From assembly GCA_964640935.1 (NCBI GenBank), contig CAZXIY010000040.1, forward strand, positions 1 through 11,380: 11,380 nt of DNA. The letters run 5' to 3'. This DNA comes from CAZXIY01 sp964640935 (lineage in GTDB: Archaea; Thermoplasmatota; Thermoplasmata; Methanomassiliicoccales; Methanomethylophilaceae). The notes below the pieces were generated by a model. That model ran no database searches and had not been told where the DNA came from. It was given only the letters and a program-made list of their open reading frames with translations. This document shows, in pieces, positions 5,397-11,380 of this stretch. Each line of letters opens with the position of its first letter. Positions within the stretch are counted from its first letter, which is position 1. Both the position numbers and the translations under genes were made by a program.

Positions 5397-8135
5397 ATGT
5401 CATTCGAATCATTGTCGCCCGAGATCATCAAGGCATTGAATGACCACGGGATATACGAACCGACGGAGCCGCAGGCCGATGCGATACCGAAGATAGCCGC
5501 AGGCGATAACCTTCTGCTGGTAGCTCCGACCGGTATCGGAAAGACGGAAGCGGCCATGCTGCCCATATTCGATGCAATTTTCCGCGATAAAGGCAAGAAA
5601 GGCATCCGCTGCATATACGTCACGCCCCTCAGGGCGTTGAACAGGGATATGCTGAAAAGGATGGGCGAGTACGGCGAGGCCCTGGGCATATCCGTCGGCG
5701 TGAGGCACGGCGACACGCCGCCCGCCGAACGCAACAGGCAGTCGCTGCATCCGCCCGACATCCTTATCACGACGCCGGAGACACTGCAGGTCATGTTCAC
5801 CGGCAAAAGACTGATACAGCACATGAAGAACGTCAGATGGTTCGTCGTCGACGAAATTCACGAGCTCGCAACCGTCGAAAGGGGTGCGCAGATGAGTGTC
5901 GCAATGGAAAGGCTCGCCCTCCTCGCCGGAGAATATCAGAGGATCGGCCTGTCGGCGACGGTCGGGAACGTGAGCGAGGTCGCAAGGTTCCTGGTGGGCG
6001 TGAAGAGGAAGGTCACCGTCTGCAAGCACGACACCCACAGGGACTTCGACATACAGGTGGAATGCCCCAAGCCGTCGGAGGATGCCGTGCTCATCGACAA
6101 ACTGCAGTGCGAACCGAACATCCTCGCCGTCATGATCAGAGCAAGAGAACTGATCGAGAGCGGCAATTCGACGCTATTCTTCGTGAACACCAGGGAAACT
6201 GCGGAATGGATGGCGGCCAGATATCATCTCTGGGACGACAGCATCTCCATCGACGTGCACCACGGCTCCCTGTCCAAAGAGAACAGGATGGCTATGGAGG
6301 ACAGCTTCAAAAGAGGAGAGACGAAGGCCCTGGTGTGTACATCGTCGTTGGAATTGGGTATCGACGTCGGAACGACGGACCTCGTTATCCAATACAACTC
6401 GCCGAGACAGGTCTCGCGTATGATACAGCGTGCCGGACGCGCCGGGCACCGCATAGGCGAGAAGATAAAGGCGAAGATACTGGCCACCGACCCGGACGAG
6501 GTGTCGGAGGCACTGGTCATAGCCAGGAAGACCGACGCCAAGGAATTGGAGGACAAGGTCGGCAGGTCGTGCCCGCTCTCCGTGGTCGCTAACCAGCTCA
6601 TCGCGATGACGATGAGCGGGAAGATGGACCGCGACACCGCCTACGCCGTGTTCAGGAGATCGCACGTATTCCGCGATCTGGACAGGAAGGACATGGACGG
6701 CGTCCTGGAGCAGCTGAAATCGATCAAGATGATATTCGAGGACGATGACGGCTTCAGAAGGTCCAAGAAAGGCATGGACTACTTCTACAACAACATCTCG
6801 ATGATCCCCGACGAACGCACGTACATGATCAGGGACATCAGCACCAGAGGGATAATCGGCACTCTGGACGAGAGTTTCGTGGCAACGTTCGCCGAACCTT
6901 ACGCGATGTTCATCGCGAAAGGCCGCACATGGCGTATCGTCGAGATGCGCGAGGACGAGATACTCGTAGAAGAGGCGAAGGAGATCGGCTCCGTTCCCTC
7001 TTGGACCGGATCGGACATACCCGTCCCGTACGACGTCGCCATGGAGGTCGGGAAGATGAGGAGGGTCATGGACCTCGACGATTATCCCGGCGATGAGAAT
7101 TCCAAGGACTGCGTCCGCAGATTCATCGCGGAACAGAAGGGCCTCCCCCTGCCGACGGACAGACTCGTAACGATAGAGATCGGCGACCGTCTCGCGATAG
7201 TCAACGCCTGCTTCGGCACCCGCGTGAACGAGACGCTGGGGAAGATCTACGCCGCTCTTCTGACCGCACGCCTCGGCGAGAGCGTGGGGGTCTCCACAGA
7301 CCCGTACCGTATAATACTCGAACTTCCGAGGAACATCGGCAAGGACATCATATTCAACACGATCATGTCGGTGAAACCGGGCACCGTGGAAGGTCTTATC
7401 AGACTCACCATCGTGAATTCCACATTCCTGAAATGGAGATTCGTCTACGTTGCAAAGAAGTTCGGCATCATAGAGAAGACGGCAGACCACCGTTTCATGA
7501 ACTTCAACAGGCTCTTCGAGATGCACCAGAACACCCCGGCGTACAACGAGGCCGTGAACAAGGTCCTGTGGGAGGACCTGGACATAGACGACACCGAGAA
7601 GGTCGTGTCGGCCATCGCCGACGGATCCATCGGGATCGAGGTCTCCAGGATCTCGCCTATCGGGATGGAGGGCATAACCAGATCGAAAGAGCTGATGCAG
7701 CCGGTACGCGCAGACCACGCGATACTCATGGCGCTCAAGAAAAGACTGGAGGACGAGGTCCTGTACGCCTCGTGCCTCAGCTGCCAGAGCCAATGGCGCG
7801 TAAGGGTCTGCGATGCACCCAAGCGCTTCGTCTGCCCGAAATGCGGCAGCATAATGATAGCGGTCCTGAAAGAATACGAAAGGGACAAGATCAAGCTGTT
7901 CGCGAAGAAGGATCTGACAGACGACGAGAAGAAGGACACCACACGCATAGTCAGGATCGCGAATCTCGTCAACGAGAACGGCAAGAACGCCTGCATAACC
8001 CTGGCAGGAAGAGGCGTCGGCCCGGATGCCGCATCAAGGATATTGAGGAGCATGCACGTCGACGAGGACGATTTCCTCAGAGATATACTGAGCGCCGAGG
8101 TCCTGTACGCCAAGAATAAGAGATTCTGGGATTAG
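5397..8135 (+). CDS. Lhr-like superfamily 2 ATP-dependent helicase
   Basis: A 912-residue DEAD/DEAH-type helicase. Motif I is APTGIGKT (43-50), Ia VTPLRALNRDM (75-85), Ib TTPETL (125-130), II DEIH (152-155), III SAT (186-188), IV FFVNTRETAE (261-270), V LELGID (318-323) and VI QRAGRAGHR (344-352). A long Lhr-type C-terminal part follows, with a Cys4 zinc site (C793, C796, C813, C816) and an end segment GRGVGPDAASRIL that looks like a helix-hairpin-helix element. Archaeal Lhr proteins are linked to DNA repair and RNA metabolism; which applies here cannot be told. The start at 5397 gives the family N-terminus (FESLSPEII); an in-frame TTG at 5364 lies inside the terminator hairpin and is rejected. 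No Shine-Dalgarno is visible, so initiation may be leaderless. The TAG stop overlaps the convergent hydrolase stop. Confidence 0.93.
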   Translation: MSFESLSPEIIKALNDHGIYEPTEPQADAIPKIAAGDNLLLVAPTGIGKTEAAMLPIFDAIFRDKGKKGIRCIYVTPLRALNRDMLKRMGEYGEALGISVGVRHGDTPPAERNRQSLHPPDILITTPETLQVMFTGKRLIQHMKNVRWFVVDEIHELATVERGAQMSVAMERLALLAGEYQRIGLSATVGNVSEVARFLVGVKRKVTVCKHDTHRDFDIQVECPKPSEDAVLIDKLQCEPNILAVMIRARELIESGNSTLFFVNTRETAEWMAARYHLWDDSISIDVHHGSLSKENRMAMEDSFKRGETKALVCTSSLELGIDVGTTDLVIQYNSPRQVSRMIQRAGRAGHRIGEKIKAKILATDPDEVSEALVIARKTDAKELEDKVGRSCPLSVVANQLIAMTMSGKMDRDTAYAVFRRSHVFRDLDRKDMDGVLEQLKSIKMIFEDDDGFRRSKKGMDYFYNNISMIPDERTYMIRDISTRGIIGTLDESFVATFAEPYAMFIAKGRTWRIVEMREDEILVEEAKEIGSVPSWTGSDIPVPYDVAMEVGKMRRVMDLDDYPGDENSKDCVRRFIAEQKGLPLPTDRLVTIEIGDRLAIVNACFGTRVNETLGKIYAALLTARLGESVGVSTDPYRIILELPRNIGKDIIFNTIMSVKPGTVEGLIRLTIVNSTFLKWRFVYVAKKFGIIEKTADHRFMNFNRLFEMHQNTPAYNEAVNKVLWEDLDIDDTEKVVSAIADGSIGIEVSRISPIGMEGITRSKELMQPVRADHAILMALKKRLEDEVLYASCLSCQSQWRVRVCDAPKRFVCPKCGSIMIAVLKEYERDKIKLFAKKDLTDDEKKDTTRIVRIANLVNENGKNACITLAGRGVGPDAASRILRSMHVDEDDFLRDILSAEVLYAKNKRFWD

Positions 8136-8749
8136 ACGACCTTGTTGGTCACAGAACCGATGCCGTCTATCTTTGCGCACACGACATCGCCGTGGCGTAT
8201 CTCGCTTATGCCGCTGGGCGTGCCCGTTGCCATTATGTCGCCCGCGTCTATCGTCATATATCTAGAAACATAGGAGATCAGCTGAGCGGGCGTGAAGATC
8301 ATCTCCGACGTCCTCCCTTCCTGACGCTTCTCGCCGTTGACCGTCAGCTCGAGACGGAGATCGGAGATATCCATACCGCCTATGGGGATCGGCTTCGACA
8401 TCGGTCCGAAGGTGTCCATACCTTTCGAGAGGCTCCACGGAGCTCCCGTCCTCCTCTCTTCCGCCTGCATATCTCTGGCCGTGACGTCGTTGAAGACCGC
8501 CACATGTGAGACATAGGACATCGCGCTGCATTCCGGTATGTTCTTGCCGGTCCTTCCGAATATGAGTGCCAGCTCCACCTCGTGCTGAACATTCGTCACG
8601 CCCTCCGGGATCACAATGCCGTCGCCGTCGTCCACCAGGCACGACGACGGTTTGAGGAAGACCAGAGGCTCTTTGGGGAGCTCCTTCTTCATCTCGTCCG
8701 CGTGGGGCTTGTAGTTCCAACCGATGCAGATTATCTTTCCATGATTCAT
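8132..8749 (-). CDS. Fumarylacetoacetate hydrolase (FAH) family protein
   Basis: The 205-residue protein has the compact single-domain size of FAHD1-like enzymes. It shows the family marks in order: IGWNYKPHADEM (9-20), FLKPSSCL (31-38), the metal-binding acids Glu57 and Glu59 (QHEVEL) and Asp88 (FNDVTARDMQ), Lys109 (WSLSKGMDTFGP) and TGTPSGI (175-181). Members cleave C-C bonds of acylpyruvates or decarboxylate or isomerise related oxo-acids using Mg2+ or Mn2+; the substrate here is not known. The ATG overlaps the TGA of rlmE as ATGA, so translation is probably coupled and the two share a promoter. At its other end the TAA stop shares bases with the TAG of the helicase. Confidence 0.92.
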   Translation of the reverse strand: MNHGKIICIGWNYKPHADEMKKELPKEPLVFLKPSSCLVDDGDGIVIPEGVTNVQHEVELALIFGRTGKNIPECSAMSYVSHVAVFNDVTARDMQAEERRTGAPWSLSKGMDTFGPMSKPIPIGGMDISDLRLELTVNGEKRQEGRTSEMIFTPAQLISYVSRYMTIDAGDIMATGTPSGISEIRHGDVVCAKIDGIGSVTNKVV

Positions 8750-9429
8750 TCGAGTCCGCCTTTTATCGTGAACTGTTTGGCCTTCTCCTTCGGCTCGATG
8801 GGCTTCAGCGCAACGGTCTTCTTGGCCAAGAAACCCTTCGCTATCACGTATACTTCGGACGACGTCGGTCTGGATGCGTCCGGGGAATGCACCTTCACCG
8901 TCTTAAAACGCTCTTCGAGCTCCTTCCTCAGCGGCGGGAACATGTCGCCCATGAACACTTTCATGACGAGCTTCCCGTCCTTCTTCAGGATGCGGTCGCA
9001 GACGTTGACGGCGTACATGCAGAGGTCCACGGACCTCGCATGGTCCGTCGCGTAATGTCCGGCGATGTTCGGGGCCATGTCCGAAAGTATCACATCCGCC
9101 TTCCCTCCGAATTTATCCAGGAGTTCGAGCATTGTCCTGTCGTCCGTTATGTCGCCGAGAATGGTGATGACGCCGTCCATCGGCCTTATCGGCCTGAGAT
9201 CCACGCCTATGACCTTCCCGGTATCCCCGACACGCTCTCTGGCCACCTGGAGCCACCCCCCGGGCGATGCTCCGAGATCCACCACCGAATCGCCTTCCGA
9301 GAATATCCCGAAACGGTCGTCTATCTGCATGATCTTGAACGACGCCCTGGAACGGTAGTTCATCTTCTTGGCGAGTTTGTAGTAGTGCTCGTGATGTCTC
9401 TCATCGAGCCATCTCTCATGGATAGCCAT
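8746..9429 (-). CDS. rlmE: 23S rRNA (uridine-2'-O-)methyltransferase, RlmE/FtsJ family
   Basis: A 227-residue SAM-dependent 2'-O-ribose methyltransferase of the RrmJ/FtsJ type, expected to act on the A-loop region of 23S rRNA. The SAM site is VVDLGASPGGW (49-59), and the K-D-K-E catalytic tetrad is visible as Lys32 (ASFKI), Asp117 (LSDMAP), Lys157 (VMKVF) and Glu192 (SSEVYV). The N-terminal YYKLAKKMNYRSRASFK matches the family, and the ATG at 9429 fits its length. After about residue 200 there is a short Lys/Glu-rich tail (KKTVALKPIEPKEKAK). It heads a two-gene unit with the FAH-family gene and diverges from purM. A TATA candidate at 9457-9462 puts the transcript start about 4 bases before the ATG, so a leaderless message is likely. 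Confidence 0.95.
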   Translation of the reverse strand: MAIHERWLDERHHEHYYKLAKKMNYRSRASFKIMQIDDRFGIFSEGDSVVDLGASPGGWLQVARERVGDTGKVIGVDLRPIRPMDGVITILGDITDDRTMLELLDKFGGKADVILSDMAPNIAGHYATDHARSVDLCMYAVNVCDRILKKDGKLVMKVFMGDMFPPLRKELEERFKTVKVHSPDASRPTSSEVYVIAKGFLAKKTVALKPIEPKEKAKQFTIKGGLE

Positions 9430-9456
9430 ATCGGGGCATGATTATGTGTGCGACAG

Positions 9457-9462
9457 ATATAA
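9457..9462 (-). promoter_or_regulatory. TATA-box candidate for rlmE unit
   Basis: Read on the minus strand the sequence is AGTTATATCTG, with TTATAT centred 30 bases before the rlmE ATG. At the normal archaeal spacing transcription would start about 4 bases before the ATG. No Shine-Dalgarno is seen there, which agrees with leaderless translation. Confidence 0.55.
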
Positions 9463-9491
9463 CTGCTTCGAGCCCGACCCGTGACGGCAAG

Positions 9492-9498
9492 TTATAAA
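9492..9498 (+). promoter_or_regulatory. TATA-box candidate for purM
   Basis: TTATAAA lies 37 bases from the chosen purM ATG at 9532 and would place the transcript start near 9520-9521. It sits back to back with the rlmE TATA candidate, about 30 bases away, so the 102-bp gap carries two divergent promoters. Confidence 0.55.
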
Positions 9499-9531
9499 GT
9501 GGTGGGGCGATTACGACATCAGAGGATGACT

Positions 9532-10551
9532 ATGTCAGAGAGCTGGACCTATGCCAAAGCAGGCGTGAACATCGACAAGAAATCGAGCGCTATAGAATCA
9601 TTGGTTAAAGAGCTCAAATACAAGAGGACGGGCATCGGGCAGATGCTCCGCAAGAAGAACCTGTTCACGAGCCTCATAGACTTCGGCGACAGATATATGA
9701 CGCTGGCCACGGACGGTGTCGGGACCAAGCTGCTTATCGCAGAGGAACTCGGTATCTGGGACACTGTCGGCATAGACTGCATAGCGATGAACGTCAACGA
9801 TACGATCTGCGTCGGCGCGGAGCCGACGTCGTTCGTGGATTACATAGCCACCGACGTACCGGACGACGCCATCTCAGAAGCGATCGGTAAAGGTCTCAAC
9901 AAAGGAGCCGAGATGTCCAACATGGAGATCGTCGGCGGAGAGGTCGCCGTACTCACAGAAATGGTCAACGGGGTCGATCTCTCGGGCACATGCCTCGGAT
10001 TCGTGATGAAGGACAAGGTCATAACCGGAGAGACCTGCACAAAGGGGGATCTCATCGTCTCTCTCAGGTCATCCGGTATCCATTCCAACGGACTGACACT
10101 CGCCAGGAAAGTGTTCCAGGGTGCGGGATATAAGCTCACCGACAAGGTCCCCGGTCTCTCGAAGAGCGTCGGCATGGAACTTCTCACGCCGACCGAGATT
10201 TATGTGAAACAAGTACTTTCCATTCTCGAGAATCACAAGGTCCACGGACTCGTCGACATCACGGGCGGAGGCCTCAGGAACATCTTGCGCATGAACCCCG
10301 CATTCCGTTATGTGATCGACGACCCCGTCGAACCCGCTCCGATATTCAAGAAGATCCAGGAGCTCGGGAACGTCAGCACCGAAGAGATATACCAGACGCT
10401 CAACATGAGCATGGGATTCGATATCATCGCCCCGGAGAACGAGGCCGAAGAGATAGCGGACGAATACAAGAATGCCGAGATCGTCGGTCGCGTGACCGAT
10501 GGGAAAGGCGTGCTGTACGCCCCGGATAACATCCTGTACGAGCATTACTGA
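9532..10551 (+). CDS. purM: Phosphoribosylformylglycinamidine cyclo-ligase (AIR synthetase)
   Basis: Catalyses the ATP-dependent closure of FGAM to AIR, the fifth step of purine synthesis, in the cytoplasm. The 339-residue length is normal. Family motifs are TDGVGTKL (60-67), GIDCIAMNVNDTICVGAEP (80-98), the GGE of EIVGGEVA (132-139) and LRSSGIHSNGLTLARKV (178-194). Two ATGs lie close together, at 9526 and 9532. AGAGG at 9521-9525 is six bases before the second, so I chose 9532; the first could serve a nearly leaderless message, since the TATA candidate predicts a start at about 9520. An in-frame GTG at 9481 lies upstream of the TATA box and is rejected. No other pur gene is in the window. 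The TGA stop overlaps the convergent DUF531 gene by 7 bases. Confidence 0.96.
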   Translation: MSESWTYAKAGVNIDKKSSAIESLVKELKYKRTGIGQMLRKKNLFTSLIDFGDRYMTLATDGVGTKLLIAEELGIWDTVGIDCIAMNVNDTICVGAEPTSFVDYIATDVPDDAISEAIGKGLNKGAEMSNMEIVGGEVAVLTEMVNGVDLSGTCLGFVMKDKVITGETCTKGDLIVSLRSSGIHSNGLTLARKVFQGAGYKLTDKVPGLSKSVGMELLTPTEIYVKQVLSILENHKVHGLVDITGGGLRNILRMNPAFRYVIDDPVEPAPIFKKIQELGNVSTEEIYQTLNMSMGFDIIAPENEAEEIADEYKNAEIVGRVTDGKGVLYAPDNILYEHY

Positions 10552-11087
10552 TCGAGCATCGCGTGCAATGCGCCGGTCACCGCACCGAGAGCGGTGCAGG
10601 TCTCGAGGGAATATCTGCCGTCGGTTATGTCCATGTTTATCTTGGGCACCGCCGCGGCATCCTTCGGGAGACCGTGAGGTCCCAGCCCGAACACGAGAAG
10701 GATGCTCTGACCGCTCTCCACCATATCCGCCACCTGTCTGAGCGTCATCGATTTCTTCGGATCAGGCTTGCTCGTCGTGAGTATCGCCTCGCCGAGCTGC
10801 GGCGGGTATCCTTTCGACGGATACGGGAAGCTCATGAATCTGCCCTGTTCCGCCAGGTCCATGAAGTAATCGCCGTGGGAGCCTATGCTCGTGGTCCCGG
10901 CGACCCATTCTGCCAATTCTTTCGGCTTCGAGATGTCCTGAGGGAACGGGAATCCGAAAAGAGCCAGATTCATGTTGAACGCCATTGCGAGCCCCCCGAC
11001 CCTCGCGATGACCCTCCTGTGGGGCTCGCGGAATTTAGTCGGGTCGTACGAATTGTAAAGACCTATAGTGATTCTTCCTCTTCCCAT
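10545..11087 (-). CDS. DUF531-family archaeal protein, SPOUT-like appearance
   Basis: A 180-residue protein that I recognise as the archaeal DUF531 family; its function has not been established to my knowledge. It starts with ITIGLYNSYD (6-15). Its end resembles a SPOUT-type knot: a strand and loop LVFGLGPHGLPKD (131-143), then SLETCTALGAVTGAL (160-174). That pattern suggests a SAM-binding RNA methyltransferase-like fold, which is my inference. The ATG at 11087 has GGAG eight bases upstream. The ATG at 11093 overlaps the TGA of the preceding small gene as ATGA, but is only two bases from the same GGAG; it would add two residues. It is coupled to the 56-residue small gene and convergent with purM. 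Confidence 0.85.
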   Translation of the reverse strand: MGRGRITIGLYNSYDPTKFREPHRRVIARVGGLAMAFNMNLALFGFPFPQDISKPKELAEWVAGTTSIGSHGDYFMDLAEQGRFMSFPYPSKGYPPQLGEAILTTSKPDPKKSMTLRQVADMVESGQSILLVFGLGPHGLPKDAAAVPKINMDITDGRYSLETCTALGAVTGALHAMLDQ

Positions 11088-11089
11088 GT

Positions 11090-11260
11090 TCATCTCTCCA
11101 ATGTGGTCTGTATCGCGTGCTTCCGGCCGATGATCGCCATGCGGTCCCCGTCCAGGAAGACGTCCATGTCCGGGTTGTCGGATCTGAATCTCTCGACGGC
11201 GCCGAGGATCTCCGATAACGTCATGTCGGAATCCCTGACATCCAAAAGCACCGTGTCCAC
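11090..11260 (-). CDS. Small 56-residue protein encoded before the DUF531 gene
   Basis: Starts at GTG (11260) with GGTGAT, an excellent match to the archaeal anti-Shine-Dalgarno, three bases before it. The stop TGA overlaps the ATG at 11093 of the DUF531 gene as ATGA. The product begins MDTVLLDVRDSDMTLSEIL, continues AVERFRSDNPDMDVFLDGD and ends RMAIIGRKHAIQTTLER. It reads as a compact beta-alpha-beta-beta fold, with a strand, an amphipathic helix and two strands joined by an Asp-Gly-Asp turn. Codon use is like that of the neighbours. An in-frame TAA lies shortly upstream (about 11294-11296). I do not recognise the family. It probably acts with or is co-regulated with the DUF531 protein. A weak TATA-like ATTAAT at about 11293-11298 is possible. 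Confidence 0.7.
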   Translation of the reverse strand: MDTVLLDVRDSDMTLSEILGAVERFRSDNPDMDVFLDGDRMAIIGRKHAIQTTLER

Positions 11261-11318
11261 ATTATCACCGAAGTGGGTATACCGTCCCGCGCATTAATCC
11301 CTTTATCGGGGTGCTGGG

Positions 11319-11323
11319 AAAAA
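11319..11323 (-). terminator. T-run terminator after tRNA-Phe
   Basis: On the minus strand TTTTT follows three bases (TCG) after the encoded CCA of the tRNA. Oligo-T directly after a stable RNA is a usual archaeal stop signal. Confidence 0.5.
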
Positions 11324-11326
11324 CGA

Positions 11327-11380
11327 TGGTGCCGTGAGCCGGGCTCGAACCAGCGACTTCAAGATCTTCAGTCTTGCACT
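11327..11380 (-). tRNA. tRNA-Phe (anticodon GAA), 3' part; 5' end outside window
   Basis: The last 54 bases of a tRNA gene are present. From the 3' end: encoded CCA (11327-11329), discriminator A (11330), acceptor strand TCACGGC (11331-11337), T-stem GCTGG/CCGGC with loop TTCGAGC (11338-11354) and variable loop AAGTC. The anticodon stem is CAAGA/TCTTG with loop CTGAAGA (11360-11376), giving anticodon GAA at 11367-11369. The D-arm and 5' acceptor strand (expected GCCGTGA) lie beyond the window. No intron appears in the part seen. Confidence 0.95.

Noticed and set aside
6174..7793. 539-residue open frame on the - strand inside the helicase
   Set aside because: It lies wholly antisense to a helicase with all motifs intact; Asp/Val/His/Arg-rich shadow composition and no recognisable domain.
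10563..11297. 244-residue open frame on the + strand over the DUF531 and small genes
   Set aside because: It is antisense to a recognised family and to the small gene with a strong Shine-Dalgarno; composition fits a shadow frame.
11327..11380. tRNA-Phe as an integration site for a mobile element
   Set aside because: No integrase, direct repeat of the tRNA 3' end or foreign-looking genes are seen downstream of it in this window.
1..11380. CRISPR array, insertion sequence, toxin-antitoxin or phage defence module
   Set aside because: I looked on both strands for regularly spaced repeats, terminal inverted repeats, transposase motifs and small paired genes and found none that hold up.

Overview
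This window reads as a stretch of archaeal chromosome, most likely from a methanogen of the Thermoplasmata class (order Methanomassiliicoccales, possibly a gut-type Methanomethylophilaceae). The signs are TATA-box promoters with short or absent leaders, Shine-Dalgarno sequences of the archaeal type (GGTGAT, GAGG), an HdrD-type heterodisulfide reductase with no cytochrome partner beside it, a DUF531 protein, an archaeal Lhr-like helicase and moderately high GC. The lineage is inferred, not proven. No insertion sequence, CRISPR array, phage gene or integrase is visible; the DNA looks like dense, ordinary chromosome with a few odd details.

Layout: (1) 1-333, the 3' end of a probable GNAT acetyltransferase on the + strand. 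(2) 330-3137, a minus-strand group read from right to left: a PLP-dependent cysteine desulfurase, an EFR1-type flavodoxin/ferredoxin protein 6 bases behind it, then a short-chain dehydrogenase. (3) 3138-3372, a divergent promoter region holding a 15-codon leader ORF with a hairpin. (4) 3373-5343, an HdrD-like iron-sulfur protein carrying a long Ala/Pro/Lys-rich tail and an unusual C-terminal domain, closed by a perfect 10-bp hairpin and T-run. (5) 5397-8135, an Lhr-like superfamily 2 helicase with a Cys4 zinc site. (6) 8132-9429, a minus-strand pair, rlmE then a fumarylacetoacetate hydrolase family enzyme, coupled by an ATGA overlap. (7) 9430-9531, a divergent promoter region. (8) 9532-10551, purM on the + strand. 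(9) 10545-11260, a minus-strand pair: an unannotated 56-residue small protein and a DUF531 protein. (10) 11327-11380, the 3' part of a tRNA-Phe(GAA) gene.

Functional themes: iron-sulfur and redox work on the left (sulfur supply by the desulfurase, cluster-bearing electron carriers in EFR1 and HdrD, a dehydrogenase), and RNA or nucleotide housekeeping on the right (helicase, 23S rRNA methylation, purine synthesis, tRNA). All three tail-to-tail gene pairs overlap at their stop codons.

The most unusual item is the HdrD-like protein. After two complete CCG motifs it continues for about 260 residues: a low-complexity linker, then a small domain that by eye resembles a Vsr/DUF559-type endonuclease fold with the acidic catalytic positions lost, then a lysine-rich tail.
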